Assembly (NCBI GenBank): GCA_963788085.1
Contig: CAWBFS010000058.1
Coordinates: forward strand, 1 to 64,000
Source: AP-15 sp963788085
GTDB lineage: Bacteria; Pseudomonadota; Alphaproteobacteria; ATCC43930; CGMCC-115725
Direction: 5' to 3'
DNA: 64,000 nt
In this document: positions 18,851-29,188 of the stretch, piece by piece
Layout: each line of letters starts with the position of its first letter
Position numbering within the stretch: position 1 is the stretch's first letter
Notes under the pieces: model-generated
Databases searched by the model: none
What the model was told of the DNA's origin: nothing
What the model saw: only the letters and a program-made list of their open reading frames with translations
Program-made: the position numbers and the translations under genes

Positions 18851-20220
18851 GATCTTGCCTTTGACGCCGTCCGCGGCTCAATTCCGGCGGATGAAGGATG
18901 CGCGGGGCCGCCGCGGTGGGACGAAGGTGTTCCACCATCTCCAGATTGGCACGATTCCAGAAAATCGCAACATGTGCGCCGCCTTCCGGCAGATTATCGA
19001 ACACCAGCCGCGCTCCGCTGCGCTCGAGCAGGCTCTGCGCGATGAAGATGCCGAGCCCCATATGATCTGCCGCACCGGCGCGCGTCGAAATATAAGGCTC
19101 ACCGAGTCGGCCGAGCAGGTGGAGCGGGAACCCCGGTCCGTCATCGGCGATCTCGACGGTGACGGCCGCCTTGTCCCAGAACGTGGTGACGCTGACCTCG
19201 CGCCGCGCGAACTGGACCGCGTTCTGAATGAGGTTGTTGAGCCCATGCATGATCTCGGGGCTGCGCCGAACGAGCGGCTCCTCGGGGCCGGGCTGTCCCG
19301 CCGTCGCAAAGATCAGTTTCACCCATCGTGTTGATGCATCGCCCCGGCGGTTTCGACCAGGGCCGAAATCGGGAGGCGGGTGTAGGGTGAGCCGCCATCG
19401 TGCTCCGGCTGCCGCGCGAGCTCGGCAAGGATCTTGCGGCAGCGCTCGGATTGGCTCAACAGCAGCGCAACGTCCTCGGCATGCGGGCTGTCCTCGGGCA
19501 GGTCATGGGCCAACTCCTTTGCGACGACCGCGATCGTCGCGAGCGGGCTGCCCAGCTCGTGCGCCGCCGCCGCGGCCAGCGCGCCGACCGCCGAAATGCG
19601 CTGCTCGCGGGCGAGCGCCAGCTGTGTCGCGGCGACGGCGTCGCGTAGGCGGCGTGCCTCCTGCGCCACGCTCCAGGTATAGCCTCCGATAAAAACCGTC
19701 GCGAGCACCAGCGCCACCCAGATCCCCAGCACCAGCTCGGGCGGAAATACCAGCGGTTCGGTGCGCCAGGGCAAGGGCATATGCCACAGGGGGAGCACGG
19801 TAATTGCCGCCACGGCGAGGATCGAGAGCGCGATAACCGGGCGCCGCGACAGGATCGTCGCGGCGACGGTCACCGGCGCGAGGATCAGAGTCGAGAACGG
19901 GTTCTGCAGACCGCCGGTCAGGTACAACAGGATGGCGAGCTGCAGGATGTCGTAGCCGAGGCACAGCGCGGCGTCTCTTTCACCGAGGCGGGCCGCGGCT
20001 TGGCGGAGCAGGATCAGAACTAATTCAGCAGAACCGAGCCGGCGACGACTGCGAGGGCCGGAATAAGGGGCAGGCGATACCCCAGACCGTAATGCACGAT
20101 CAGGATGGTGAGCGCCTGTCCGGCGATAGCCACCCAGCGGATCGGGACCAGTGTGCGCAGGCTTATCCGGCCAAAGCCGGTCGCCGGCTCGCTCGTGTTG
20201 ATGAGGCTGGTGTCGCTCAC
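18840..20220 (-). CDS. actS: Redox sensor histidine kinase ActS/RegB, two apparent frameshifts
   Basis: The membrane sensor partner of ActR. From GTG at 20220 the N-terminus includes LRTLVPIRWVAIAGQ and the first membrane segments. The frame changes near 20025, after which further membrane helices follow with the ubiquinone-sensing GGLQNPFS motif. The H-box is AAAAHELGSPLATI, and the redox-active cysteine lies in SERCRKILAEL. Another change near 19320 leads to the ATP-binding domain (HGLNNLIQNA, DDGPGFP, GLGIFIAQSLLERSGA). Corrected length is about 460 residues, as expected. Both breaks fall beside short G or A runs, so sequence error is likely. Confidence 0.88.
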
Positions 20221-20294
20221 CTGACGACCTCGTGGCGGTTGTTGTAGCAGGTCCCATACTGGCCGAAGTCCCGGCAACGAGTCATATAGGGGCG

Positions 20295-21047
20295 ATGGCC
20301 GCGTGCGCCGTCAAAGTCGACAATCTCGTCAAACGCTACCCGACCGCGGTTGCGGTGGACGGGATCAGTTTCAGCGTCGCGCGGGGGGTCACCGCGGCGT
20401 TGCTCGGCGGCAACGGCGCCGGGAAGACGACCACCCTCTCGATCCTGCTCGGGCTGCTGTTGCCGACTTCCGGCCGGGTGGAGGTCCTCGGAGAGGACAT
20501 GCTGCGCCACCGATATCGGGTCCTCCCCCGTATGAATTTCTCGTCGCCCTTCGTCGACCTGCCGCATCGCCTGACGGTGCGCCAGAACTTGCTGATCTAT
20601 GCCAGGCTCTATGGTTTGCCGGATCGGCGTGAGCGAATCGAGAACCTCGCCCGCGATTTGCAGATTTCGGCTTTTCTCGAACGCCCGGCGGGCAAGCTTT
20701 CGGCGGGGCAGAAAACCCGCGTGGCGCTCGCCAAAGCGCTGCTGAACGCGCCCGAGCTGTTGCTGCTAGACGAGCCGACGGCTTCCCTCGATCCGGACAC
20801 CGGCGATTGGGTGCGCCGCTACTTGGAAGAATGGCGCGCACGCACCGGAGCGACGATCCTGATGGCCTCCCACAATATGAATGAGGTCGAGCGGCTGTGT
20901 TCCGAGGTCCTGATGATGAAGGAGGGCCATATCGTCGATCGGGGCAGCCCGCAGGAGCTGATAAACCGCTATGGGCGAACCAACCTCGAAGAGGTTTTTC
21001 TGCACATTGCGCGCGAGCCGCGGATCGAGCTGGAGCCGGCAAAATGA
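20295..21047 (+). CDS. ABC-2 type exporter, ATP-binding subunit
   Basis: A 250-residue ABC ATPase. Walker A is GGNGAGKTTT, the signature LSAGQKTRVALAKALL and Walker B LLLLDEPTASLD, followed by the switch His in MASHNMNEVERL. The order and C-terminal NLEEVFLHIAR fit the NodI/DrrA exporter group. ATG 20295 was chosen because it leads directly into VKVDNLVKRYP; an earlier in-frame start would add about 20 residues with no family match. It overlaps the permease gene by four bases (ATGA) and is read divergently from actS. Confidence 0.9.
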   Translation: MAACAVKVDNLVKRYPTAVAVDGISFSVARGVTAALLGGNGAGKTTTLSILLGLLLPTSGRVEVLGEDMLRHRYRVLPRMNFSSPFVDLPHRLTVRQNLLIYARLYGLPDRRERIENLARDLQISAFLERPAGKLSAGQKTRVALAKALLNAPELLLLDEPTASLDPDTGDWVRRYLEEWRARTGATILMASHNMNEVERLCSEVLMMKEGHIVDRGSPQELINRYGRTNLEEVFLHIAREPRIELEPAK

Positions 21048-21853
21048 GCCGCGAGTTGCGATCTTCGGCCGGCCGGGTCTGGGCGATGCTGCTGCGCTAT
21101 CTGTATTTGCTGCGCAGCTCGTGGCCGCGCACCCTCGAGATGCTGTACTGGCCGACGTTGCAGATGCTGATCTGGGGGTTCATGAGCCAGTTTCTCTACA
21201 GCAACAGCAGCTATGTCTTCCGCGCCTTTGGCGTGCTGCTCGCCGCGGTCATGCTGTGGGACGTGCTGTTCCGCGGTCAGCTCGGCTTGTCGATGTCGTT
21301 TCTCGAGGAGATGTGGGCGCGCAATCTCGGGCATCTCTTTGTCACCCCGCTGCGCCCCTATGAGTGGGTCCTGTCGCTGCTGTCGATGAGCATGATCCGC
21401 GTCTTGCTCGGCATCCTGCCGGCGGCGTTGCTGGCGATCCCGCTCTATCACTATTCGATCTTCGCGATGGGGCTGCCTCTTGTCGCGTTCTTCGTCGCGC
21501 TGCTGATCATGGGCTGGGCATTGGGACTGGCGATCTGCGGGCTGATCCTGCGCCAGGGCATGGGAGCAGAAGGGCTGGCCTGGACCGTCGTATTTACGCT
21601 ATCGCCGATAAGCTGTGTCTATTACCCAGTCTCGACATTGCCGGGCTGGCTGCAGCACGCTGCCTGGGCGCTGCCCTCGACCTACGTCTTCGAAGGCATG
21701 CGAACGGTGCTGTTCACCGGCGTCTTCCGGAGCGATTATTTCTTCACCGCCTTGGTGCTCGACGCGTTCTATGTGGGCCTGGGCGCCGCGGTCTTTTTTG
21801 TCGCCTTCCATAACGCGCGCCAGCGCGGAGCGCTGCTGCAGATGGGCGAATGA
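21044..21853 (+). CDS. ABC-2 type exporter, permease subunit
   Basis: A 269-residue inner-membrane protein with six hydrophobic segments, pairing with the ATPase directly upstream. TLEMLYWPTLQMLIWGFM at segment 1, RNLGHLFVTPLRPYEWVLS in the first cytoplasmic loop and ALPSTYVFEGMRTVLFTG near the end are typical of the NodJ-like ABC-2 family. Two-gene exporters of this kind carry polysaccharides, lipids, drugs or sodium; the substrate cannot be read from the sequence. It converges with modA. Confidence 0.88.
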   Translation: MSRELRSSAGRVWAMLLRYLYLLRSSWPRTLEMLYWPTLQMLIWGFMSQFLYSNSSYVFRAFGVLLAAVMLWDVLFRGQLGLSMSFLEEMWARNLGHLFVTPLRPYEWVLSLLSMSMIRVLLGILPAALLAIPLYHYSIFAMGLPLVAFFVALLIMGWALGLAICGLILRQGMGAEGLAWTVVFTLSPISCVYYPVSTLPGWLQHAAWALPSTYVFEGMRTVLFTGVFRSDYFFTALVLDAFYVGLGAAVFFVAFHNARQRGALLQMGE

Positions 21854-21859
21854 AGCCGG

Positions 21860-22738
21860 CTATGCGCCTCCTCGGGGCGCCAGAACTGTGAAACCCTCTT
21901 TCTCGAAAATCGGCCTCGCCGCCGGCGAACCGAGAAAATCGAGCAGCTGCACCGCGTTCGGGTTCCTGCTGTCCGCGATGAGGGCCGCCGGATAGATGAT
22001 CGGCGGGTGGGTCTCCTCGGGGAACACCCCGACGATCTTGACCCGTGGATCGGCCGCCGCATCGGTCGCATAAACGATGCCGAGCGGCGCCTCGCGGCGC
22101 GACACGAACAGCAACGCGGCGCGCACGCTCTCTGCCGGCGCGACAGCGGATTGCACGGTTTTCCAAACTCCGAGCTTTTCGAGGGCGGCCTTGCCGTACT
22201 TGCCCGCCGGAACAGAATCGGTGTCGGCCATCGCGAGGTGCCCGCCCTTGAGCAGCGCCGCCAGATCGAAACCCGGTTTGATCTCGACACGCACATCGCT
22301 ATCGGACGGCGCGATCAGAACCAGCCGATTGCCGAGCAGGTTGCGCCGGGTGGCGGGCTGGACCAGATGCCGCTGCTCCAGGTAATTCATCCAGTCGAGA
22401 TCCGCCGATATGAACATGTCTGCCGGCGCGCCGCTTTCGATCTGCCTGGCCAGCGTCGAACTGGCCGCGTACGATATTTTTGAGTGTGCGCCGCCCTGCC
22501 GCTCGAACAGCTTGGCAGCTTCGTCGAGTGCATTGGTGAGGCTGGCGGCCGCGAAGACGACGACATCCTGCGCGCGTGCCGCCTGACCCGGGCCGAACGC
22601 GATCAGCGCGGTGAAGAGTGCGGCGGCCAAACGGCAAGGCCGGAGCCAGATCGCAGCGGCGGCGCTCAAATCTCCGCTCGATTGTTGATATCTGACGACA
22701 GCCAATGGAGGACCGGCGATGAAACTAAGCGCGCGCAA
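21860..22738 (-). CDS. modA: Molybdate-binding periplasmic protein ModA
   Basis: The substrate-binding protein of a molybdate ABC transporter. The mature part begins about AQDVVVFAAASLTNALDEAA and continues with AASSTLARQIESGAPADMFI, LAMADTDSVPAGKYGKAALE, VAPAESVRAALLFV and APLGIVYATDAA, all ModA landmarks. A signal peptide with the core LAAALFTALIAFG precedes it. The start is uncertain: the longest frame begins at a TTG inside the divergent mop gene, so true initiation is probably closer to the signal peptide. The modB and modC genes are not in the window. Confidence 0.88.
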   Translation of the reverse strand: MRALSFIAGPPLAVVRYQQSSGDLSAAAAIWLRPCRLAAALFTALIAFGPGQAARAQDVVVFAAASLTNALDEAAKLFERQGGAHSKISYAASSTLARQIESGAPADMFISADLDWMNYLEQRHLVQPATRRNLLGNRLVLIAPSDSDVRVEIKPGFDLAALLKGGHLAMADTDSVPAGKYGKAALEKLGVWKTVQSAVAPAESVRAALLFVSRREAPLGIVYATDAAADPRVKIVGVFPEETHPPIIYPAALIADSRNPNAVQLLDFLGSPAARPIFEKEGFTVLAPRGGA

Positions 22739-22925
22739 TCAGATCAAGGGCAAGCTTGTCGAGGTTCGCAAAGGCTCGACGACCGCCCACGTTCGGATCG
22801 ATATCGGCAACGGCGTGATCATTACCTCGTCGATCACGAACGAGGCCGTCGACGACCTCGGCCTTCGCGTCGGCGACGAAGCGATCGCGGTCATCAAGGC
22901 CTCCGACGTGATGGTTGCTAAATAG
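22719..22925 (+). CDS. mop: Mop-type molybdopterin/molybdate-binding protein
   Basis: A 68-residue single Mop (TOBE-like) domain: MKLSARNQIKGKLVEVRKGS then HVRIDIGNGVIITSSITNEA and VGDEAIAVIKASDVMVAK. Such molbindins form hexamers that bind molybdate or tungstate in the cytoplasm and buffer its supply. It lies head-to-head with modA, fitting a joint role in molybdate handling. Length and sequence are complete. Confidence 0.92.
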   Translation: MKLSARNQIKGKLVEVRKGSTTAHVRIDIGNGVIITSSITNEAVDDLGLRVGDEAIAVIKASDVMVAK

Positions 22926-22966
22926 AGCCAGGTCCTCAGCGCGCAAGTCAGCGCAGGTGAGAGCCG

Positions 22967-23986
22967 CTAGCTCGGCCCGCTGACGCCGGCTTCGGTGAAG
23001 GTGGCCATCCCGGTGTGGCAGGCGACCGCTGCCTTCAGGACGCCAAAGCCGAGGGTCGCGCCCGAAGCTTCGCCGAGCCTCATTCCGAAGTCGAAGAGCG
23101 GGGTTTGGCCGATTTGCTCGACGAGGCGCAGATGGCCCGGCTCGGCCGACCGGTGCGCCACGACACAGTGGTCGAGCGCACGGGGGTCGGCGGCGAAGAG
23201 GACCGCTGCCGCGGCGGTCGAGGCGAAACCGTCGAGCAGCACCGGCACTCGACCGAGCCGAGCCGCCATCACCGCTCCGGCAATGGCGGCGAATTCGAGC
23301 CCGCCCAGCCGGCGCAGCATGTCGAACGGATCGCCCGCCGCCGGGCGATGATGCGCAAGGGCTTGCGCCACGACCGCGCGTTTTGCCTCGAGCGCGGCAC
23401 CGGCGACCCCGGTTCCGGGCCCGGTCCACAACTCCGCCGTGCCGCCGAACAGACCGGCGCACAAAGCTGCCGCGGCGGTGGTATTCCCGATTCCCATCTC
23501 GCCGAGCGCCAGCGCGTCGATGCCGGGCTCCACCGCCATCATGCCGTAGGCCATCGCCTTGGCGCATTCTTCCTCGCTCATCGCCGGCTCGGAGACGATG
23601 TCGCCGGTCGGCCTGTCGAGGTTCATTTCATAGACCTTCAGACCGGCATCGAACACGCGGCACAGTTGGTTTACCGCGGCGCCGCCGGCGATGAAGTTCT
23701 GCACCATCTGCGCCGTGACCGCGGCGGGATAGGCCGAAACGCCGCGCGCGGCCACCCCGTGGTTGGCGGCGAACACCAGTGTGCGCGGCTGGTCGAGGCG
23801 AGGCGGGTGTCTGGCCTGCCATGTGGCGAGCCAAATCGCCAGCTCCTCGAGCCGGCCGAGAGAACCCGCCGGCTTCGTCAGTTGCGCCTGGCGCGCGGCC
23901 GCCGCCGTCCCGGCGGCGAGGTCGGGCCCCGGGAGTTGGGACATCAGCGCGCGGATCTCGTCCAGATTTGCGGCTGGATCGGCCAT
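22967..23986 (-). CDS. cobT: Nicotinate-nucleotide-dimethylbenzimidazole phosphoribosyltransferase
   Basis: CobT/CobU activates the lower ligand of cobalamin by moving phosphoribose from nicotinate mononucleotide to dimethylbenzimidazole. The 339-residue frame is intact with KPAGSLGRLEELAIWLA, VFAANHGVAARGVSAYP, NFIAGGAAVNQLCR, GEMGIGNTTAAAALCAGL and PVLLDGFASTAAA. Glu in the C-terminal part (MATFTEAGVS) matches the catalytic Glu region. No other cobalamin genes are nearby. Confidence 0.93.
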   Translation of the reverse strand: MADPAANLDEIRALMSQLPGPDLAAGTAAAARQAQLTKPAGSLGRLEELAIWLATWQARHPPRLDQPRTLVFAANHGVAARGVSAYPAAVTAQMVQNFIAGGAAVNQLCRVFDAGLKVYEMNLDRPTGDIVSEPAMSEEECAKAMAYGMMAVEPGIDALALGEMGIGNTTAAAALCAGLFGGTAELWTGPGTGVAGAALEAKRAVVAQALAHHRPAAGDPFDMLRRLGGLEFAAIAGAVMAARLGRVPVLLDGFASTAAAAVLFAADPRALDHCVVAHRSAEPGHLRLVEQIGQTPLFDFGMRLGEASGATLGFGVLKAAVACHTGMATFTEAGVSGPS

Positions 23987-24048
23987 GCGGATGTTCCTCT
24001 AACGCAAGCGCGGCAATCTAGCCTAATCTGCGACCCGAAGAGGGTGTA

Positions 24049-25278
24049 ATGACCGCGTTCATTTTTGCCGATTGTGCCGTGCTCGACGGCACCCGCAACG
24101 AGCGCCGCGAGGACCATCATGTGCTGGTGGAGGGCGGGCGTATCCGCGAAGTGTCCGACCGGCCGATCAAGAACGCCTCCGCCGAGACGATCGAGCTTGC
24201 GGGCCGCACGTTGATGCCGGGGCTGATCGACGCGCACGTCCATGTGCTCGCCGTCGACGCGGCTCTCGCCCGGCTTTCGGACCGGCCGGTCACGTTGCTC
24301 ACCCTGCAGGCGGCCAAGGTGCTGGAGGGGATGCTGCAGCGCGGCTTTACGACGGTCCGCGATGCAGCGGGGGCGGATGGCGGGCTCGCCGAAGCGGTCG
24401 AGGAAGGGCTCGTGCGCGGGCCGCAGATCTTCCCGTCGGGCATGGCGCTGAGCCAAACCGGCGGCCACGGCGATGTCCGTCCGCGCACGCAGCCAGTCGA
24501 TACTTGCGCCTGCTGCAGTGGAGGGCTGGCAATGTCGCGCATCGCCGATGGCGTCGCGGAATGCCGCCGCGCGGCTCGGGACGAGCTGCGCAAAGGGGCG
24601 ACGCAGATCAAGATTGTCGCCTCGGGTGGCGTTGCCTCACCCTATGATCCGATCTGGAACCTGCAATACAGCGAAGAGGAGGTGCGCGCGATCGTCGAGG
24701 AGGCGCGCGCCTGGCACACTTATGTGATGGCGCACGCCTATTCGCCCGAGGCGATCCGCCGCTCGATCGATTTCGGGGTGCGCTCGATCGAGCACGGCAA
24801 TCTCATCGACCGCGCCACCGCCGAGCATGTCGCCGGCGCCGACGCGTTTGTCGTGCCGACGCTCGTCACCTATGACGCATTGCACCGGTTTGGCCCAGAA
24901 CTGGGCTTTCCCGAGGTGAGCATGGCCAAGCTCGGCGAGGTGCGCGAGGCGGGGCTCAGCTCGCTCGAAATCCTGCAGGCGGCCGGGGTCAAGATAGGTT
25001 TCGGCACCGACCTCCTCGGTCCGATGCACCGCCACCAATCGCGTGAATTTGTGATCCGCGCCGAAGCGATGTCGTCTTTGGACATCATTCGCTCGGCGAC
25101 GATCGTCAATGCCGAACTCCTGAACCGCGCGGGCGAGCTCGGCGTCGTCGCTCCCGGCGCCCGCGCCGACCTGATCGCGATGGACGGCAATCCGCTAGCC
25201 GACATCTCATTGCTCGACGGCCAGGGCGAACACATCACCCACATTATGAAGGACGGAGTCTTCTTTAGGCGGTCATAG
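24049..25278 (+). CDS. Amidohydrolase, imidazolonepropionase/prolidase-like
   Basis: A 409-residue metal-dependent hydrolase of the amidohydrolase superfamily. Metal ligands are visible: HxH in GLIDAHVHVLAV, a carboxylated Lys candidate in QIKIVASGG, His in YVMAHAYSPEAI, His in RSIEHGNLID and Asp in GFGTDLLGPMH. The C-terminal ADLIAMDGNPLADISLLDG closes the composite domain. It belongs to the group annotated as Xaa-Pro dipeptidase-like amidohydrolases; the actual substrate is unknown. It is divergent from cobT and convergent with leuB. Confidence 0.88.
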   Translation: MTAFIFADCAVLDGTRNERREDHHVLVEGGRIREVSDRPIKNASAETIELAGRTLMPGLIDAHVHVLAVDAALARLSDRPVTLLTLQAAKVLEGMLQRGFTTVRDAAGADGGLAEAVEEGLVRGPQIFPSGMALSQTGGHGDVRPRTQPVDTCACCSGGLAMSRIADGVAECRRAARDELRKGATQIKIVASGGVASPYDPIWNLQYSEEEVRAIVEEARAWHTYVMAHAYSPEAIRRSIDFGVRSIEHGNLIDRATAEHVAGADAFVVPTLVTYDALHRFGPELGFPEVSMAKLGEVREAGLSSLEILQAAGVKIGFGTDLLGPMHRHQSREFVIRAEAMSSLDIIRSATIVNAELLNRAGELGVVAPGARADLIAMDGNPLADISLLDGQGEHITHIMKDGVFFRRS

Positions 25279-25283
25279 CCGCA

Positions 25284-26405
<1,122 letters not shown>

Positions 26406-26408
26406 GGA

Positions 26409-27038
26409 TCAGACCCCGGGTCGGATCATGCCGAACTGCCAGGGACGCGCCAGCCGCGCCTTTTCCTCATAGGCGCCGATCTCCGCGCTCTTCTGCTCGG
26501 TCAGGCCGATGTCGTCGAGCCCGTTCAAGAGACAATGCTTGCGAAATGCATCCACCGCGAAATTCACCTTCTCGCCGTCGGGCCGCGTGATCGTCTGAGT
26601 TGCCAGATCGATCGTCATCACCGCGTTGGCGCCTTTCTTGGCGTCTTCCATCAGCTCGTCGACGATTTCCTTGGGCAAGGCGATCGGCAGGATGCCGTTC
26701 TTAAAGCAATTATTGTAAAAAATGTCGGCAAAACTGGGAGCGATGATGCAGCGGATGCCGAAATCGAGCAGCGCCCAGGGCGCATGCTCGCGACTCGACC
26801 CGCAACCGAAATTGTCCGCCCCGACCAGGATCTTGGCATTGCGGTAAGGCGCTTGGTTCAGCACGAAATCCGGGTTCTCCGACCCGTCCGGACGAAACCG
26901 GATTTCCTCGAACAGCCACTTCGAGAGACCGGTCCGTTTGATCGTCTTCAAATAGACCGCCGGGAAGATCTTGTCGGTATCGAGATTGATGATCGGCAAC
27001 GGCGCCGCAACCCCGGTCAGCTGGGTGAATTTTTCCAC
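26409..27038 (-). CDS. leuD: 3-isopropylmalate dehydratase small subunit
   Basis: The swivel subunit of isopropylmalate isomerase. The protein of 209 residues starts at GTG (27038), giving VEKFTQLTGVAAPLP; this start is placed by the conserved N-terminus. Key parts are NLDTDKIFPAVYLKTI, NFGCGSSREHAPWAL and FADIFYNNCFKNGILPI. It pairs with LeuC, whose gene lies 736 bases upstream beyond two small inserted genes. Confidence 0.96.
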   Translation of the reverse strand: MEKFTQLTGVAAPLPIINLDTDKIFPAVYLKTIKRTGLSKWLFEEIRFRPDGSENPDFVLNQAPYRNAKILVGADNFGCGSSREHAPWALLDFGIRCIIAPSFADIFYNNCFKNGILPIALPKEIVDELMEDAKKGANAVMTIDLATQTITRPDGEKVNFAVDAFRKHCLLNGLDDIGLTEQKSAEIGAYEEKARLARPWQFGMIRPGV

Positions 27039-27064
27039 GGTGATCCCTTTTTCGATGTGCCGCG

Positions 27065-27505
27065 TCACGTCGCGGCGATAGGTTCCTCGGTTTTGCCGAT
27101 CGTGGCCCCGGATGCGACCGCGAGAGCATGGCCAATCCATTGGTCCAAGCCTCGCTCAAATGACGTATCGATAATCGAACGAAGAAGAAGAGCGGCATCA
27201 CGCGGGGACCACTCGCCACGCGGGTTGGCGCAGCTGGTCAGCTGATGCATGAATTCATTGATCTTCCAGACCTGGTCAAGATCGGCGTCGGGAACCGGGC
27301 GGTCGAAGAGGAACGCCCGAACCGCGACTGTGAGATCGTGAGCGAAGATGCACAAGAAAGCGCTTCTCGCATTAGCACCCAATTGCTCAAACTCTGTCAG
27401 GATGTGTTCGACATCCAGCGGCTCCCCCGCTACCACCGTGCCATCGGCATATTGAACCGTCGGCCCGTACAGCCGCCTTGGGGGGCCGTTTTGATGAGCT
27501 GTCAT
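27065..27505 (-). CDS. Hypothetical protein in the leuC-leuD gap
   Basis: A 146-residue protein I do not recognise. It begins MTAHQNGPPRRLYGPTVQ and is helical, with LGANARSAFLCIFAHDLTVA and DLDQVWKINEFMHQLTSC. No membrane or signal segment and no zinc or DNA-binding motif. Its ATG overlaps the stop of the preceding small gene (ATGA), so the two are a coupled pair, and the pair splits leuC from leuD. The shape recalls toxin-antitoxin or HEPN-like modules, but this is inference from arrangement and size. Confidence 0.6.
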   Translation of the reverse strand: MTAHQNGPPRRLYGPTVQYADGTVVAGEPLDVEHILTEFEQLGANARSAFLCIFAHDLTVAVRAFLFDRPVPDADLDQVWKINEFMHQLTSCANPRGEWSPRDAALLLRSIIDTSFERGLDQWIGHALAVASGATIGKTEEPIAAT

Positions 27506-27771
27506 GGGATCTCGTCCCGCGGCAAACCATCCACCGGGTAACCGCGTTCCTGCAACACCTTGATTCGGGTGTTGCCTTGAAATACGCGTCCGTCCGATTT
27601 CACTCTCAACTGCTCCTTATTACCCGGTCTCGGCCGCAGCGACTCCAGGATTTCCTCCGTCGGCCTGCTGCGATGGTATTCGAGGCTTCTACGGGCGTCA
27701 GGATCCTGTTCGTACACAGCATCGTGAATTCGCCGGAGCGGCGGCGGCTTTGTACCGCCGCTGCGCTTCAC
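27502..27771 (-). CDS. Small protein with GNTRIKVL motif in the leuC-leuD gap
   Basis: An 89-residue protein starting at GTG (27771), just inside the space after leuC. The recognisable part is RVKSDGRVFQGNTRIKVLQE followed by RGYPVDGLPRDEIP at the end. This resembles the GNxR-type motif of ParB/sulfiredoxin-like folds, in which the conserved Asn and Arg handle a nucleotide, and similar short proteins occur next to unknown genes in many bacteria. Function unknown. Start codon alternatives exist upstream inside leuC in the same frame, but GTG at 27771 sits 3 bases after the leuC stop. Confidence 0.6.
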   Translation of the reverse strand: MKRSGGTKPPPLRRIHDAVYEQDPDARRSLEYHRSRPTEEILESLRPRPGNKEQLRVKSDGRVFQGNTRIKVLQERGYPVDGLPRDEIP

Positions 27772-27773
27772 CC

Positions 27774-29180
27774 TCAGCCGAGTTGGCGCACGTCGGCGAG
27801 GTGGCCGGTGATTGCAGCGGCGGCGGCCATCGCGGGGCCCATCAGGTGGGTCTTGGCGTTCTTGCCCTGGCGGCCTTCGAAGTTGCGGTTCGAGGTCGAG
27901 GCGATGCGCTCCCCGTTCATCGCCCGGTCGTTGTTCATCGACATGCAATTCGAGCAGCCCGGTTCGCGCCATTCGAACCCGGCTTCGAGGAAGATCCGGT
28001 CGAGCCCTTCCTCTTCCGCCTGATGCTTGACGAGACCCGAGCCCGGCACGACCAGCGCACGCACACCCTCGGCCACCCGCCGGCCCTTGGCAATCGCCGC
28101 GGCGGCGCGCAGATCCTCGATGCGGCTGTTGGTGCACGACCCAATGAACACACGCTCGACCGGCACGTCGACGAGCCGCGTATTCGGCGCCAGCGCCATG
28201 TATTCGAGCGAGCGCTGCATTGCCGCTCTCTTCAGCGGATCGTCGACCTGCGCCGGATCGGGCACCCGGCCGGTGATCGGCACGACATCCTGCGGGCTTG
28301 TGCCCCAAGACACGTGCGGCGCGATGTCGGCGGCATCGAGACGCGCCTCCTTGTCGTATTTGGCGCCGGGATCGGAGGGTAGCCTCCGCCAATAAGCGAC
28401 CGCCTGCTCCCAGGCCGCGCCCTTCGGGGCGTAGGGCCGGCCCATGACGTAAGCGATGGTCTTTTCGTCGGGCGCGACAAGCCCGGCGCGCGCGCCGGCC
28501 TCGATCGACATGTTGCAGACCGTCATCCGGCCTTCCATCGACATGTCGCGGAACGTGCTGCCGGCATATTCGAAGACGTGCCCGGTCCCGCCGGCGGTGC
28601 CGATCTTGCCGATGATCGCAAGGATCACATCCTTTGGGCTGACCCCGGCGCCGAGGCCGCCATTGACCTCGATCAGCATGTTCTTGGCCGGGGCCTGGAT
28701 GAGGGTCTGGGTGGCGAGCACATGCTCGACCTCTGAGGTCCCGATCCCGAAGGCCAGCGCGCCCATCGCGCCATGCGTCGCGGTGTGGCTGTCGCCGCAC
28801 ACGATCGTCATGCCGGGCTGGCTCAATCCCTGTTCCGGGCCGATGATGTGGACGATGCCCTGGTTGATGCTGTCGACCGGGAAATAGGGGACGCCGAACT
28901 CCTTCACATAGCCTTCCAGGGTGTCGACCTGCAGCTTCGATTCCGGGTCGTCGATGCCGCGGCTGCGATCGCTCGTCGGCACGTTGTGGTCGGCTACCGC
29001 CATCGTCGCGTCGGGCCGGCGAACCTTGCGGCCGGCGAGCTTCAAACCTTCGAAGGCTTGCGGTGTCGTGACCTCGTGGATCAGGTGAAGATCGATGTAG
29101 ATCAGGTAGGTGCCTTCGCCCTGCGGGGCGATGACGTGGTTGTCCCAGATCTTGTCAAAGAGGGTGCGCGGCGGGGCCAT
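27774..29180 (-). CDS. leuC: 3-isopropylmalate dehydratase large subunit
   Basis: The iron-sulfur subunit of isopropylmalate isomerase, 468 residues from ATG at 29180 (MAPPRTLFDKIWDNHV). The 4Fe-4S cysteines lie in FIGSCTNSRIEDL and EPGCSNCMSMN. Other landmarks: HLIHEVTTPQAFEGL, VCGDSHTATHGAMGALAFG and GGTGHVFEYAG. It begins eight bases after the rplS stop and so may be read through from the ribosomal block. The longest open frame extends further upstream into rplS, but the family N-terminus fixes the start. Confidence 0.97.
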   Translation of the reverse strand: MAPPRTLFDKIWDNHVIAPQGEGTYLIYIDLHLIHEVTTPQAFEGLKLAGRKVRRPDATMAVADHNVPTSDRSRGIDDPESKLQVDTLEGYVKEFGVPYFPVDSINQGIVHIIGPEQGLSQPGMTIVCGDSHTATHGAMGALAFGIGTSEVEHVLATQTLIQAPAKNMLIEVNGGLGAGVSPKDVILAIIGKIGTAGGTGHVFEYAGSTFRDMSMEGRMTVCNMSIEAGARAGLVAPDEKTIAYVMGRPYAPKGAAWEQAVAYWRRLPSDPGAKYDKEARLDAADIAPHVSWGTSPQDVVPITGRVPDPAQVDDPLKRAAMQRSLEYMALAPNTRLVDVPVERVFIGSCTNSRIEDLRAAAAIAKGRRVAEGVRALVVPGSGLVKHQAEEEGLDRIFLEAGFEWREPGCSNCMSMNNDRAMNGERIASTSNRNFEGRQGKNAKTHLMGPAMAAAAAITGHLADVRQLG

Positions 29181-29188
29181 GGCTGCGG

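Noticed and set aside
27502..28800. A 432-codon frame overlapping leuC on the same strand
   Set aside because: Only its last 89 codons, beyond the leuC stop, look like protein; the rest is the shifted frame of leuC.
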